Source: Rhynchopus euleeides (lineage: Eukaryota; Euglenozoa; Diplonemea; Diplonemida; Diplonemidae). Taken from it: DNA of 64,000 bases. Positions 1-10,811 of the stretch are shown piece after piece. The stretch lies in NCBI GenBank assembly GCA_963210315.1, contig OY723270.1, forward strand, positions 2,046,001-2,110,000, given 5' to 3'. The translations under genes and the position numbers were made by a program. Under the pieces are notes generated by a model. That model saw only the letters and a list, made by a program, of their open reading frames with translations, had not been told where the DNA came from and did not search any database. Numbering within the stretch: the stretch's first letter is position 1; every line of letters starts with the position of its first letter.

Positions 1-597
1 GGGGGGGCCACCGGAGACCCTCCCCGAAAAAATCCGATTTTTTTGGGTCGAAAAAAAAATTTTTTTTCCGACCCGAAAATCTGTATCTGCGGACTGCCAC
101 ACTCTGAAAAACCGAAAAATTTCCGAAAAAAATCGAAAATTTTGGCCTTTCCTGGCCTGTGTGGTCCCAAAGGGCCCAGGTTGCCCGGTTTTTCTCCCAA
201 AAACACCCCAAAAATTTTTCCGCCGTTTCACCCCCCCAGAATCTAGGAGGGTGTCCGGTACTCCGGATTTTCCTGATTTTTCCCGATTTTCCGAAAGTTT
301 TGCCACTGGTTGACACAAGGGCAAATTTCGAGCAAAATCCGAAAATCAGGAAAAATCGGGAAAAAACAGGAAATCCAGGGGGGGCCACCGGAGACCCTCC
401 CCGAAAAAATCCGATTTTTTTGGGTCGAAAAAAAATTTTTTTTTCCGACCCGAAAATCTGTATCTGCGGACTGCCACACTCTGAAAAACCGAAAAATTTC
501 CGAAAAAAATCGAAAATTTTGGCCTTTCCTGGCCTATGTGGTCCCAAAGGGCCCAGGTTGCCCGGTTTTTCACCCAAAAACACCCCAAAAATTTTTC
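1..597. repeat. Tandem repeat, 377-bp period (about 1.6 units)
   Basis: The stretch opening the window recurs 377 bp downstream almost unchanged; the CCACCGGAGACC word is at about 8 and 385. The second unit stops near 597, where unrelated sequence begins. The unit is rich in AAAA/TTTT runs separated by CG (aaaatttccgaaaa style). It probably continues to the left of the window. A related, more diverged unit is at 37035-37440. No coding content is credible; the open frames here only reflect lack of stops in the repeat. Confidence 0.85.
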
Positions 598-1557
598 AAA
601 GGACGTCGGTGAAGCCGAGCCCTTTGTACAACCGTTTCACTCTGACTTCTGTCTGTCTGTACTGTGTGCCATCAGTGTGTCCCCGTTACAGTGATTCCGC
701 TCCATCCCATTGAGTGTCTCTCAGTTCTGCTCGTTCTGACAGTGGAGGTGGTCTCCTGCGACTGCGTCCGGTTCTTGGCTGCCCCGTGTCTGCAGTTCCA
801 CTTGTGTCATGGACTCGTTGTGGTTACTGGTGCTCTGCAACATTTTCGCTGCTGCTCGTTAGTTCCGTCCCGTTTCATTCCCAGCTGCTCAGGGAGAGCT
901 GCCCTGTGTTTGCCGGAAAGGGCGCTGCTGATCCTTGTTCCTCATCGCGTTGTGACTCCCATTCAGCCTGGCGGGGCAGTCTTCAGCGTTCAAACTACCT
1001 GATAGTTCCCGAAGTTCGCGGATTCCGCCGCTCATCTTGCACCATATGGGCACCAAGCCGGCAACGATAGCCTGTGGCGTTGAGGCGCCATCGGCTGTCT
1101 CCCGGAGCATTTCCAACCTCACATCCGTGAGGCCGGCTACCACCCAGGTTTGTGGGTTCCATAAAGAACTCAGGCGGGTGCCGCTCTCGTACCCCCGGAT
1201 GCCTCTCCCGCCGCGAACGAGGGAGGCCGCCACGCATGAGGAGCTTCTCTTCGCCACCTCCCGCTGCTCGTCAGTCAGGGAGCTACACCCCGTTTTTTCG
1301 GTTGAAGTTTTTTCTGATCAGAGTTGCACCCACCGTTTCTCTCCGTCCAGCCCGAGAATGTCGAACCCTGAAAAATCGACAACACCCCACATCCTGCACC
1401 TGAGACGCGGCTTCCTTATCTGAGGGGCCGCGTCCAAATACACGGACTTTGCTAAACTGGACCCAACTCCCCACACCCTTTTTTTCGCCATTTTTTCAAA
1501 AAATCCCCCAAATTTTTCCAAATTTTTCAAAAATTTCCTAAATTTAGGACACCCTCC
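598..1557. other. Intergenic, no gene recognised
   Basis: No convincing reading frame. Overlapping short frames on both strands have no recognisable domain. The stretch at 1447-1487 (tttgctaaactggacccaac and what follows) recurs at 51206-51246, so part of this is dispersed repeat; it is followed by an A/T-run-rich tract resembling the 377-bp repeat. Confidence 0.5.
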
Positions 1558-2415
1558 TTGGATGTTCTTCTGCACTTCAGAACACGCAACATTTCGGCGG
1601 TGGTGGCGACGTTGGACGGGCTTCCGTTGCGGATGGGGGAGCGCAGCCTGCCCTGCCCACCCTCGAGGTATATCCGGGTGCTCTTCTCTGCAGACAGAGG
1701 GAACAGCTATATACTCGTTTGGGTATCAGCCGGCCTGTTCCCCGAACCCCAATTTTCGACCCACAAGGGCCTCTCTCCCGAAGCGGAAGCCTGTGTCGGT
1801 GTGGTGTTAAGCGTCGCTGTGTGCTTTGCTTATTGGATGTGCCGCAACCGCTGCTTGCCTGACATGGTGCCGCCGCGTGCCACTGCCAGCCACACTGACC
1901 TGCAGGCTCCTGTGGTGCAGCAGCCTGGCCCCCCGACTGCTCAGGCACAGGATCGAGAGATGCAGGCGGAGCTCCTGCCTCAGGACAGCAGCGGATCAGC
2001 CGAGCTTGTTGTGTGAGCATGCGTTACCGTGGATGGCGTGTCTGTATTCCGGGGGTCGCGGCCATCGAAGCTTGAAGGCCACACCTCTGCTGTCTGCTCC
2101 GTGACTGTCACACCAGACGGATCGAAGATCATCTCAGGATGTGAGGACAACAGCGTTCGTGTCTGGGATATATCAACAGGAAAGGAGATGCAGAAGCTTG
2201 GAGGCCATCCCATCTCTGTGGGCAGCGGAGCTATGACATCAGGTGTACCCCCCTGCAAGGGCCGTTTGATCCGCATCTGTGCCGCGTCCTGGCGTCTGCG
2301 GACCGTGATTGGCATCGGGCCCGTTGTGCCTGTACCCTTTCAATGCACAGGGCTCGACACTGTGACGCCACCCGCTGCATGCAGTGTGCTTGGTGGGGCT
2401 GTGGGTGATCCGTAG
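1558..2415 (+). pseudogene. WD40-repeat gene fragment
   Basis: Reading frame 1 contains one clear WD40 repeat at about 2068-2211: LEGHTSAV, then a VTPDGSKIISG strand, then NSVRVWDIS, then the next GGH. This is the GH...WD spacing of a beta-propeller blade. It is the only repeat visible, whereas a working propeller needs several. The same frame is open upstream from 1558 (about 152 codons, with one hydrophobic stretch near VVLSVAVCFAY) but a TGA at 2014-2016 separates it from the WD40 part, and the frame ends at 2415 without another blade. A gene remnant, or one exon of a gene with unrecognised introns, fits better than an intact protein. The WD40 assignment is fairly firm; limits and status are not. 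Confidence 0.4.
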
Positions 2416-2640
2416 TCCACACACGGACCGCAGTGTGGAGCATTGATACAAGTCTAGGAGTCGTTTTTCAACTGGAGTCAGCCCCCTGCGTTGACCCAGA
2501 CGAAGCCTTGGGCAACAGCAAGGCGTGATCTGGTGTGTTGTTCACTACAGTCTACTCGAATAGGGTTCCAGTGAGAGAGTGTCTCTAGGTTTGACCCAAC
2601 CATGTGCCACCTTTCCATGTGACACTTTCCATAATTTATG

Positions 2641-2832
2641 TTAAGCACACTCGTGTGAGCGGAAAGCGACCCACCACAGCTGCAACCAAACGTGCTCTAT
2701 ACACTAACCCCACCCTTCATCAGGCTCAGGGTGTGATCAGTTCAGGGTTTTGTGTGTCGAAGCGTCAACGCAATAAACAAAAGGAAATTCATCAGAGCGG
2801 TTGTAGCTGTGAAGGGATCGGGCGCTTTACGT
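2641..2832 (+). repeat. Dispersed repeat R1, full-length copy
   Basis: About 190 bp running from aagcacactcgtgtgagc through cagttcagggttttgtgtg and gcgtcaacgcaa to gggcgcttta. The same order of blocks occurs at 49772-49960, truncated at 40721-40828, more diverged at 25849-26040 and 43887-44078, and its 3' part lies immediately upstream of the start codon at 13664. No tRNA-like fold or terminal inverted repeats were seen, so its class is unknown. Confidence 0.7.
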
Positions 2833-3590
2833 GCGTGTTTACACTGCGAGGCTACCATCAAGACTACTATGCGGTCCGCAGCACGGGTTCGTCACACAGA
2901 CAGGGCTCTGCTGCCTGTGGTGAGAGTTGCCTGTGTGGATGGTAGCTGCATCTGAACTGTTCTTCTGCAGTGCTGCAGCTGATACGAACTCCCTCCCGGT
3001 GCCCCTGTGTTCACACAGTACACAACACAGCACAGCACAGGCCGTGCGTCGCACTAGATAGAGAGGAGCACTGCCCTGCCCTGCATAAGGAGTGAAGGGA
3101 GAGAGAGGTGCTGTGTGACCTTCGTCTGTATGCTGCATCCCAGCCCAGGCCAGAAAGTGGGGCACCTGACAACACACTTTGCACCCCTGGCACGCTCATC
3201 AGCAGGATTGCGCCTGAAGCCCCACCACCGCCTACACTTCGCTACACCCCACCCCCCTCACCCTTTCCATACCCTTCCACCTCCCCGACCCTGCAGGAGA
3301 CACACACCCGCGCCCCTCCTCCTTCCCCAACATCGCGGGGCCTCCTTCGACCCGGCAACCCTCAGGCAGCCCGTGTCTCGACCCGCGGGGCGTGGGCCGG
3401 GGGGGGGCGGACCTCCCCACTCCCCTCCCCTCCACACCCACCCCCCCCTCCCCTGCGTGTCCGCCGACAAACCCGCGGGGGTTCTTTAAAGAGGGGAGGG
3501 GGGGGAGGGAGGGGAGGGGGGGGCTGGGTGCCTCAGGGATACCAGGCCCCCCCTAGCGTCTTCTCCTGTTCCCCCCACCCCTCCTCCACC
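2833..3590. other. Upstream region of the kinesin gene
   Basis: No separate gene seen. The kinesin frame stays open upstream to 3108, but only from a GTG, and the added residues are low-complexity proline/serine/arginine encoded by C-rich DNA, so this is more likely 5' UTR and promoter. Long C and G runs sit at 3390-3530. The ATG at 3591 is in a ccaccATGg context. Confidence 0.5.
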
Positions 3591-6500
3591 ATGGCGCAGC
3601 AGCAGCAGCATGGCGCGAGCCCCGCGGCTTCAGCTGTTCAACCAGCTGCGGTGGGGACGCCGAACAGTGCCCCTTCTTCAGCTCCCCCTGTGATGCGTGG
3701 TGACGGGTGCCGTGTCAAGGTTGCAGTTCGCCTCCGCCCCTTCCTCGCGAAGGAGGACGATGAAGAGGCGCGCAGCTGCGCCCGCGTTGTCGACAGCCGG
3801 CAGGTGGTGATCGGGAAAGACCGTGCCTTCACATTCGACCGCCTCTTCTCCCCCGACAGCACCCAGGAGGAGGTATACACCGCTTGCGTCTCCCCTTTGA
3901 TATCGCAGTTCCTCTGCGGGATCAACTGCACCATCCTTGCTTACGGCCAGACTGGGGCGGGGAAGACCCACACCATGGGGACAGGCGACCTCTCCGGCAT
4001 CGCGACGGAGTCCCAGGGCATCGTCCCCCGCGCCATCGCGGTGGTTTTCGATCACATCGAGCGGAGGAGCGAGGCCCCGGAGGGGCCCCGCATAACCTTC
4101 AAGGTGAAGGTGTCGTACATCGAGATCTACAACGAAAGCCTGCGGGACCTGCTCCGCCCTACCGACGGGAAGGCGAGCCTGCAGATCCGCGACACCTCCT
4201 CTGGGGGCATCATCGTGACAGGCGCGCATGAGGAGGAGGTCCACTCCGTGGGGCATATGATGGATCAGCTGGAGAGGGGCACCCTGGCCCGTTCGACGGG
4301 CGCCACGATGATGAATGAGTGTTCCAGCAGGTCCCACTCCATTCTCACCATTGTGCTGGAGCAGACCGTTCAGTCCGGTGAGAGGGGTGCCCCTGAGTCC
4401 ACCGTTGCGAAGCTGCATCTTGTGGACCTGGCAGGGTCGGAGCGGAATAAGAAGACGCAGGCGGTGGGGCAGCGGTTTAAAGAGAGCGTGAGCATCAACT
4501 CGGGGCTGCTCGCCCTGGGGAATGTGATTGGGACGCTGGGGGACATGTCGAAGTCTGACAAGAAGACGCATGTCCCTTACCGGACATCGAAGCTGACGCG
4601 GCTGCTGCAGGACTCCCTGGGAGGGAATGCGTCGACACTCATGATAGCGTGCATCTCCCCGGCGGACACCAACATCGAGGAATCGCTCAACACCCTGAAG
4701 TACGCCAACAGGGCGAAGAACATCCGCAACAAGCCCATCGTCAACCGCGACCCGCAGTCGATGCTGGTGTCGCAGCTCCGCGCCGAGTTGCAGGTCTACC
4801 GAAAGGCGATGGCGGCGCACGGGATCTCCGTGGAGGGCGTGCCGGAGGGTGGGGAGGCGCTGCCCCCCGCTGCTGCCTCATCCGCCTCCGCCTCCGCCGG
4901 CGGGGACGCCTCTGAGCTGGCAATGGCTGCAGAGGAGGTGGTCCGCCTGCGCTCCGAACGGCTCGCCCTCGAGTCGGAGCTCGCCCAGCTCCGCGCGACG
5001 CAGAGGGGCCACTCGTGCTACGCCACGCTCTCCAGCGACGCGCAGATCGCCGCAGCGCTCCTCGCGGCACATAGTGCCGCATCGGAGGGCCTCGCTCCAA
5101 ACGACGCTGCGCGTCAGAAGCTTCTCACCGCCCTTGCGACCCTCGAGGAAGCCCTCTGCAGGGGTGGCAGTGCACCGCAGCATGGCGGCGGGTGCTCGCC
5201 ACGGCAGAAGCGCCTCAGCGGTGCCCCCGGTGCCCCGCTGTCGCGGCACCAGCCGAACACGCCTATCGAGAGGCGCGGCAAGCAGCAGCAGGGGGCGGGG
5301 GGGTCTCCCGCTGGTGGTGGCGGTGGTGTGGCGTCGCCCCGGAGGCTTGCCGGGCAGCAGCCTCTGAGCGACGAGCTGAAGGAGATGGTGCCTGCGTCGA
5401 TGCTGCTGACGGGGCGTCTCCCTGCGAGCATTGTGGAGGAGGAGCCGGAGCCGAATAAGGTGATCAGCGAGAACCAGAAGCTGCTGCGGAACATGAAGCG
5501 TCTCGAGGATGACCTGTTCAAGAGTGAGTGCCTCGCGGTGCAGGAGACGGAGGAGCGGACGAAGCTGCAGACCGCCTTCACCGCTGCGGAGGTGGAGAAC
5601 CAGACGCTGAGGCAGAAGAACGCGCTCCTGGCGAAGCAGGTTGACCAGCTGAAGGATAAGACGCAGGAGGAGACGCAGACCGGCATATCGCGTCTGAAGG
5701 ATGAGATCTCCCGCATGGCGACCGACAGGGGTAATCTGTACGAGGCGAAGTGGCGGACGGAGCTCGAGAAGAAGCGCCTGGAGAGGAAGGGCGAGATTGC
5801 GACGCGCGCCTTCCAGAAGGAGCACCAGGGGCTGCAGGAGCAGCTGAAGGACCTCACGTCGGAGATCGAGCAGAAGACTTCGCTGATCGACAGCCTGGCG
5901 GGGAAGGAGCGGCGGATGCAGGAGCTGCAGCAGAAGAACGAGCGTACGATTCAGCTGATGGAGGCAGAGAAGGAGAGCCTGAGGCAGGAGCTGGACAAGG
6001 CTCTGCGGAAGCTGGAGCAGTCGGACCACAGCGCGGACAAGCTGGAGAAGATGAAGGCGGACCTGCGCAGGGAGTACGAGCAGAGGCTGAGGGAGCGGGA
6101 TCAGAGGCTCCAGGTATGTGGCCCACCCCCACCAAGAGGAACCTGCAAAACGGGAGGGTTGAGCACACATGCAGCTGAGCTGAGGTCCAGGGGGGAGGAG
6201 GGGGTGTGTGATAGACTATCATAGTGGAGGTAGGCATCACACACAGGGTTTGCTCGGGGTGACCTGCGCTAAGTGAATCAGGTGGTTTCAGTGTGTCACC
6301 GTGTGTGGTTGGGGGGTAGGGTTGCCACTTCTCGCTCACGACGCGATGTTGGCAGGCGGGAGGGGGGGGTGGTGGGGGGGTGGCCTGCTATATCCGGAGC
6401 ATGAAATGTGGGGTCTGCGGGCGAGCAGCCTGATTCGTTACAAATGCAACGCAACTCATCTCAACTCACTTCACCTCAACAACACAGGGCCTGCGGAAGA

Positions 6501-7961
6501 GGCAGCGCGAATCAGACCTTGTGATCCGTCAGCATGACAGCGACGCGCAGAAGATCACGAAGCTGCAGTCGGAAGTCGCCAACATGAAGAAGCACCAGGT
6601 GGAGCTGAAGAACGCGATGAAGTCGAAGAGCGACCTGCGCGAGAGCGAGCGGGACCAGTGGGAGCGCCAGCTGATGGAGCTGCAGAAGCAGATCCGGCAG
6701 CTGGAGACGGAGAACGTGCGCTACTCCAACACGCTGCGGGCGAAGGAGGAGGCGGTGGGGCGGCTCAACCAGCAGCTCAACCTCGAGAAGAGCAAGTCGA
6801 AGCAGCTCGCAGAGAAGCAGGCTGTGATGCAGCGCGAGGTTGTGCAGAAGAAGTCGTGGCTCGACAAGGAGATTGAGCTGCAGAAGCGCAAGCGCGATGC
6901 GCAGGAGCGCCTGCAGCGCGAGCTGCGCCGCCGCGAGCGCATCCTGAAGGAGCGTGAGGACAACCGCGACGCGCGCGATGACATGCGGCGCATCAAGGAG
7001 CAGCAGGATATGTCGCGCCTGGAGCGCGGCCTGCAGGGTTGGGAGAGCCAGATCTTTGCCATCACGGGGAAGCTCGAAGGCGCCCGCAATGACCTCGCCG
7101 CACAGCCTGAGTCTGGCCCAAAGCGCGCCGAGACGGAGGCAGCTGTCGCCGCGCTGGAGACGCAGCTGCTCGCTGCCAAGGAGGCGCATCAGGAGATTCA
7201 TGATGCGCAGGCAGAGGCGGCACGCCTCGATAACCAGCTGCGGCAGCTGGACGACCGTATAGACGTGCTGCAGGCAACCCTGGAGTACGGCGAGGACATC
7301 ATCATGCAGACCGAGACTGAAATCGAGCAACTATCCCAGGCTGACGCTGACATGCGTGGGAAGCGGTCCCCGCCGTCGGACCCCCTGGCCCCTGCAGCAG
7401 CGGCAGCGGCAGGTTCCCCGTCTGTGCCTCAGGAGGGACGCACAGGCGGGCAGCGCGGGCGGAGCGGCTCGAGCGCCGCTCTGCCGTCAGAGGCGGCATC
7501 TGACGCGGGGGCTGCGGCGGCGGGGCCCGAAGGTGCGTCAAGCGCATCCCAAGCTAGAGGTGTGAAGCGCCCCACGCATGACCAGTATGAGCGGACGATA
7601 CAGCAGTACGCCAAGAAGGTGCTGGACATGGGGAATGCGGAGCAGGAGAAGGAGCTGGAGCTGGCAGACCTCCGCCAGCAGTGTGAGGACAAGTCGAAAA
7701 CGATCGACAAGCTGAAGAACGCGCTGAAGCTGGCGGACATGGGGTTCAACAGGCGCCTCCTGAGGGTATGTGGCCCACAATGGAGGAGGGGGTGGGGAGG
7801 GCTGCCTTAAGAAATTGACCCCGCAGCCACCCCCCCGCCCCGCTCTGCCCCTATGTCTCTCCTGTTGACACATCGCACCTCCTACACCCCACACCACGAC
7901 GCAGGTTCAGCTGGAGCACGAACGTATCCTCAGCAAGCTGATGCTGCAGCAGGACCAGTGA
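3591..7961 (+). CDS. Kinesin-4-like motor protein, 3 exons
   Basis: Exons 3591-6113, 6488-7765 and 7905-7961 join in phase 0 to give 1285 aa ending at TGA 7959-7961. The N-terminal motor domain covers about residues 42-395: P-loop GQTGAGKT at 119-126, switch I NECSSRSHS at about 242-250, switch II DLAGSE at 279-284, and the KLTRLLQDSLGGN and LKYANRAKNIRNKP motifs closing the core. These closing motifs and the N-terminal motor position resemble kinesin-4 (KIF4/KIF21), a plus-end microtubule motor family in spindle midzone and ciliary length control. A long heptad-rich, charged stalk fills exons 1-2, interrupted by Ala/Gly/Ser-rich low-complexity segments near 430-440 and 560-590 and a second one late in exon 2. 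Exon 3 adds only 18 residues. Start chosen at the Kozak-like ATG 3591; an upstream in-frame GTG was rejected. Subfamily assignment is inference from motifs. Confidence 0.93.
6114..6487 (+). other. Kinesin intron 1 (374 nt)
   Basis: Begins GTATGTGGCCCAC after ...CAG and ends ...caacaacacAG. Removing it keeps frame between ...RDQRLQ and GLRKRQRESD, restoring the coiled coil. It contains an in-frame stop at 6222-6224, so it must be removed for the stalk to continue. Confidence 0.88.
7766..7904 (+). other. Kinesin intron 2 (139 nt)
   Basis: Begins GTATGTGGCCCAC, the same 13 nt as intron 1, and ends in a C-rich tract with cacgacgcAG. Splicing links ...GFNRRLLR to VQLEHERILSKLM in phase 0. Without it the frame would end after a run of Trp/Gly residues at 7810. 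Confidence 0.85.
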
Positions 7962-9064
7962 CAGCACTCGCAGTTCCCCGGGATGGGCCGACACACCTTA
8001 AACCATAGACAGCCTCAAGGCTAGCCCCCCCCCCCCCCCCCCACCCATCTTCCTCCATTCCCCTTCACCCCCCTTCACATCCTGCCTTGTTTGGGCCTTT
8101 TTTTGAAGTCTTGAGAAATATCGACCGGTGCATGGCCAGTGCGCCTGTGTGTCAGGAGAAGAGCGTTACCACGAAATCACGCCAGCCCCGTGCGTTTCGG
8201 CTCTGCCGCACTTCTCCGAAAGGCGCAGTTCGAAGAGAACACCCCTATACCACGGCCGCTCCACTCTCCCCCCTCGCCAAACAACGGCGATACTCACCCT
8301 GTGCCAGACTGCCTGTGTCAGTTTGCCCCCTTTTGCGAGTCGACTCACTCTTCTGCACCGCTCTGAGCGAAGGGCCCCGACGCGGAGCAGGCCGACCATG
8401 CATTGGTTCCTTCACCTCACTGCACACCTTGCGCCTGGGCCACCTCCCCATATATACCCGTCCCCCCCAACCCCCCCCCCTCTCTTAGATATAATTATGT
8501 TGGCAGTAAAAATACCCCCTTTGCAAAGAAACACCCCTATTGTGTGATGCATGGCAGCAGAAGGGCTCCCCCCCCCCTCCGCAGCCCCCGCCCCCCCCCC
8601 CCCCTTCATATACCCTTCTATATCTCCCCTTTGTTTTGAAACGAGGAATATCTTTTTAAAAAATGTGCCTTAGAGGACGCGTGTGTGTGGTGATGTGGTG
8701 GATGGGGGGGGGAGGGGTCGGAACGTGTCGCTTTTGTCGTGCCCTTCACCTGCCTCGCCGTTATTTTTGTGACAAATGCACTGTGCTCGCGGAGAGCGTT
8801 GATATCGAAAATACGGTTGCGGTGTGGGGAGCAGCGGCTTTTACCAATACTACACACTACGCCCCCCAATGTGCAGGTGACCAGAAGGTTTCGTAAATTG
8901 CGAAAAACAAACCCGCCAAACCTCTCCCTCGAAGCCTCCTCACGCAGACGAGAGGGTGTGTGTGTGGTGACAGTGTGTTGCAGCAGAAGCCTGTGTGTGT
9001 GTAAAAGCTTCCCAACCAATACCCATTACAAGTGAAACAGAGAGAGAGGGGGGGGGGGGGGTTA
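7962..9064. other. Intergenic region 3' of kinesin
   Basis: C-rich tracts at 8025-8080, 8460-8480 and 8560-8605, and a G run at 9048-9062. Nothing codes convincingly on either strand. The kinesin 3' UTR presumably lies here; no clear polyadenylation signal was identified. Confidence 0.5.
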
Positions 9065-10212
9065 GGGGGGGTCAAATGGGGGTGACAAACACGATTTTTC
9101 AAAAAACCGGCGCAGAGGCCCCAAAGCCCCCGTAAACCCTCCAAACCCCCCCAGATCGGTCCGGAAACCCATCGAACCCCACTTTTCCACCATTCCGGGC
9201 ACCTCAGGTGCCCGAATTGGGGTACCTAAATTTTGTGCCACCGTTTGGTACCGGACAGTGCCACTGTGTGGGAGGTTGGAAAAGAAAATGCCCCAACACA
9301 CCACATCTGAGGGTTGCAATGCATGTTGCTTGCCAACCACGTCATCCGGTGGGTGTCAGGCGCTATGTAGGTGGCATTAGCCAGGTCTTCGATGTGTTCT
9401 GGCTTGTATATGTACCTCCCTGCCTGCGGCACAGGCACTGCCTTTGTCCCCCACACCAGCCACAGAGAGCGTATTGTACTCGGTCCACGGTTGCTGATTC
9501 ATTGTGATGCGTTGTATCCTCGAGTGAACGTCACACACTAGTGGCACCACCACCCGCCATCCGAGAGCTGTATTGACTTTGCGCCCTTCCGTTGCATTCA
9601 CCTCGCCACGCATATTGCACCGTTCAGTACCAGTGCTCTTGGGCCAGGCAAAGTAGACCGCAGCAACTACCAATTCTGGCACAATGGGTACCACGACAGC
9701 GCACTTCGTGTGTTCCCGGAATGTACAGCTCGTGTTGCAACAGTCGTTGTCAACACATCCCGGTTGTGGAGCACTGCTGCACAGGAATCACACGACCATC
9801 TGGACTTGTTCCGTACCTACAGGCAGCCTCCCGGTGCATGGTGGCAGGGAGGTACATATACAAGCCAGAACTCATCGAAGACCTGGCTAATGCCACCTAC
9901 ATAGCGCCTGACACCCACCGGATGACGTGGTTGGCAAGCAACATGCATTGCAACCCTCAGATGTGGTGTGTTGGGGCATTTTCTTTTCCAACCTCCCACA
10001 CAGTGGCACTGTCCGGTACCAAACGGTGGCACAAAATTTAGGTACCCCAATTCGGGCACCTGAGGTGCCCGGAATGGTGGAAAAGTGGGGTTCGATGGGT
10101 TTCCGGACCGATCTGGGGGGGTTTGGAGGGTTTACGGGGGCTTTGGGGCCTCTGCGCCGGTTTTTTGAAAAATCGTGTTTGTCCACGTAAAAGGGTGGCA
10201 TTTGACCCCCCC
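9065..10212. mobile_element. Foldback element FB-a with ~360-bp inverted arms
   Basis: Ends are GGGGGGGTCAAATG and CATTTGACCCCCCC, each flanked by TA (9063-9064 and 10213-10214). The arms, about 9075-9430 and 9835-10195, are near-perfect inverted copies, so opposite strands carry the same translated segment. The roughly 400-bp centre is not repeated. No transposase domain is recognisable in arms or centre, so the element looks non-autonomous. It directly abuts FB-b, with one TA between them. Confidence 0.75.
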
Positions 10213-10214
10213 TA

Positions 10215-10809
10215 GGGCAGTGCTTGCAGAATACGCGTATTCTTCGAAAAACCCAAAATCTGCATACGTGCATACGTATGAATACGCATACGGCTCGAAT
10301 ACGCATACGGCTGGCAGGTCACCGGTGGAGGAGAGTGGGCCCGGTGCCTGTGCACGTCCTGTCGTACTGTGGGCTAGGTTCTCAGTGCGCAGTGGACCCA
10401 CGTACGTTGTTTCGGCCCTTGGGTACCTTGGGTCGGGGAAAGCCCAGAAGTATGGGCCGGGCCCGACGGCCCATTTGGCTCCTGTACCAAGGTACTTGGT
10501 ACATGTACCTGGGCCCAGATGGACCAAAATCTGATTTTCCCCCAACGACCAAATCTGGCTCTCTGGGTACGCATATGTCCCAAAAATGTGTTTCCGGGCA
10601 TTTTTGGGCACAGTAGCGACGTTGTTCGTGTCAGAACAGCAGGAGGCACAGTGGACAGGCACCAAAGAGTGGCATGTGTGGGGGAAGCCCTGCCTGGCAG
10701 CGTACAGTGCAAAAGTATTAACAGACGTATGCAGGCGTTTTTTCGAAATCTGCATACGTGCATACGTATGAATACGCATACGTATGCCCGTATTCGGCGA
10801 GCACTGCCC
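10215..10809. mobile_element. Foldback element FB-b (GAATACGCATACG-type arms)
   Basis: Termini GGGCAGTGCT and AGCACTGCCC, flanked by TA at 10213-10214 and 10810-10811. Subterminal parts at 10228-10315 and 10725-10797 consist of repeated self-complementary words (gcatacgtgcatacgtatg, aatacgcata). The centre, about 10320-10720, shows no domain. FB-c shares the outer GGCAGTG end although its internal words differ. Confidence 0.7.
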
Positions 10810-10811
10810 TA

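Noticed and set aside
3108-3590. 161-residue N-terminal extension of the kinesin
   Set aside because: Requires a GTG start and gives proline/serine low complexity; the ATG at 3591 has good context.
3678-4820. 380-codon open frame antisense to the kinesin motor
   Set aside because: Shadow of GC-rich coding DNA; the plus strand has the full set of kinesin motifs. The same applies to 4878-6170 and 6512-7330 (-).
9048-9072. Telomere-like G-rich run with ttaggggggg
   Set aside because: Single occurrence, no tandem TTAGGG-type repeat; explained by a G run and the end of a foldback element.
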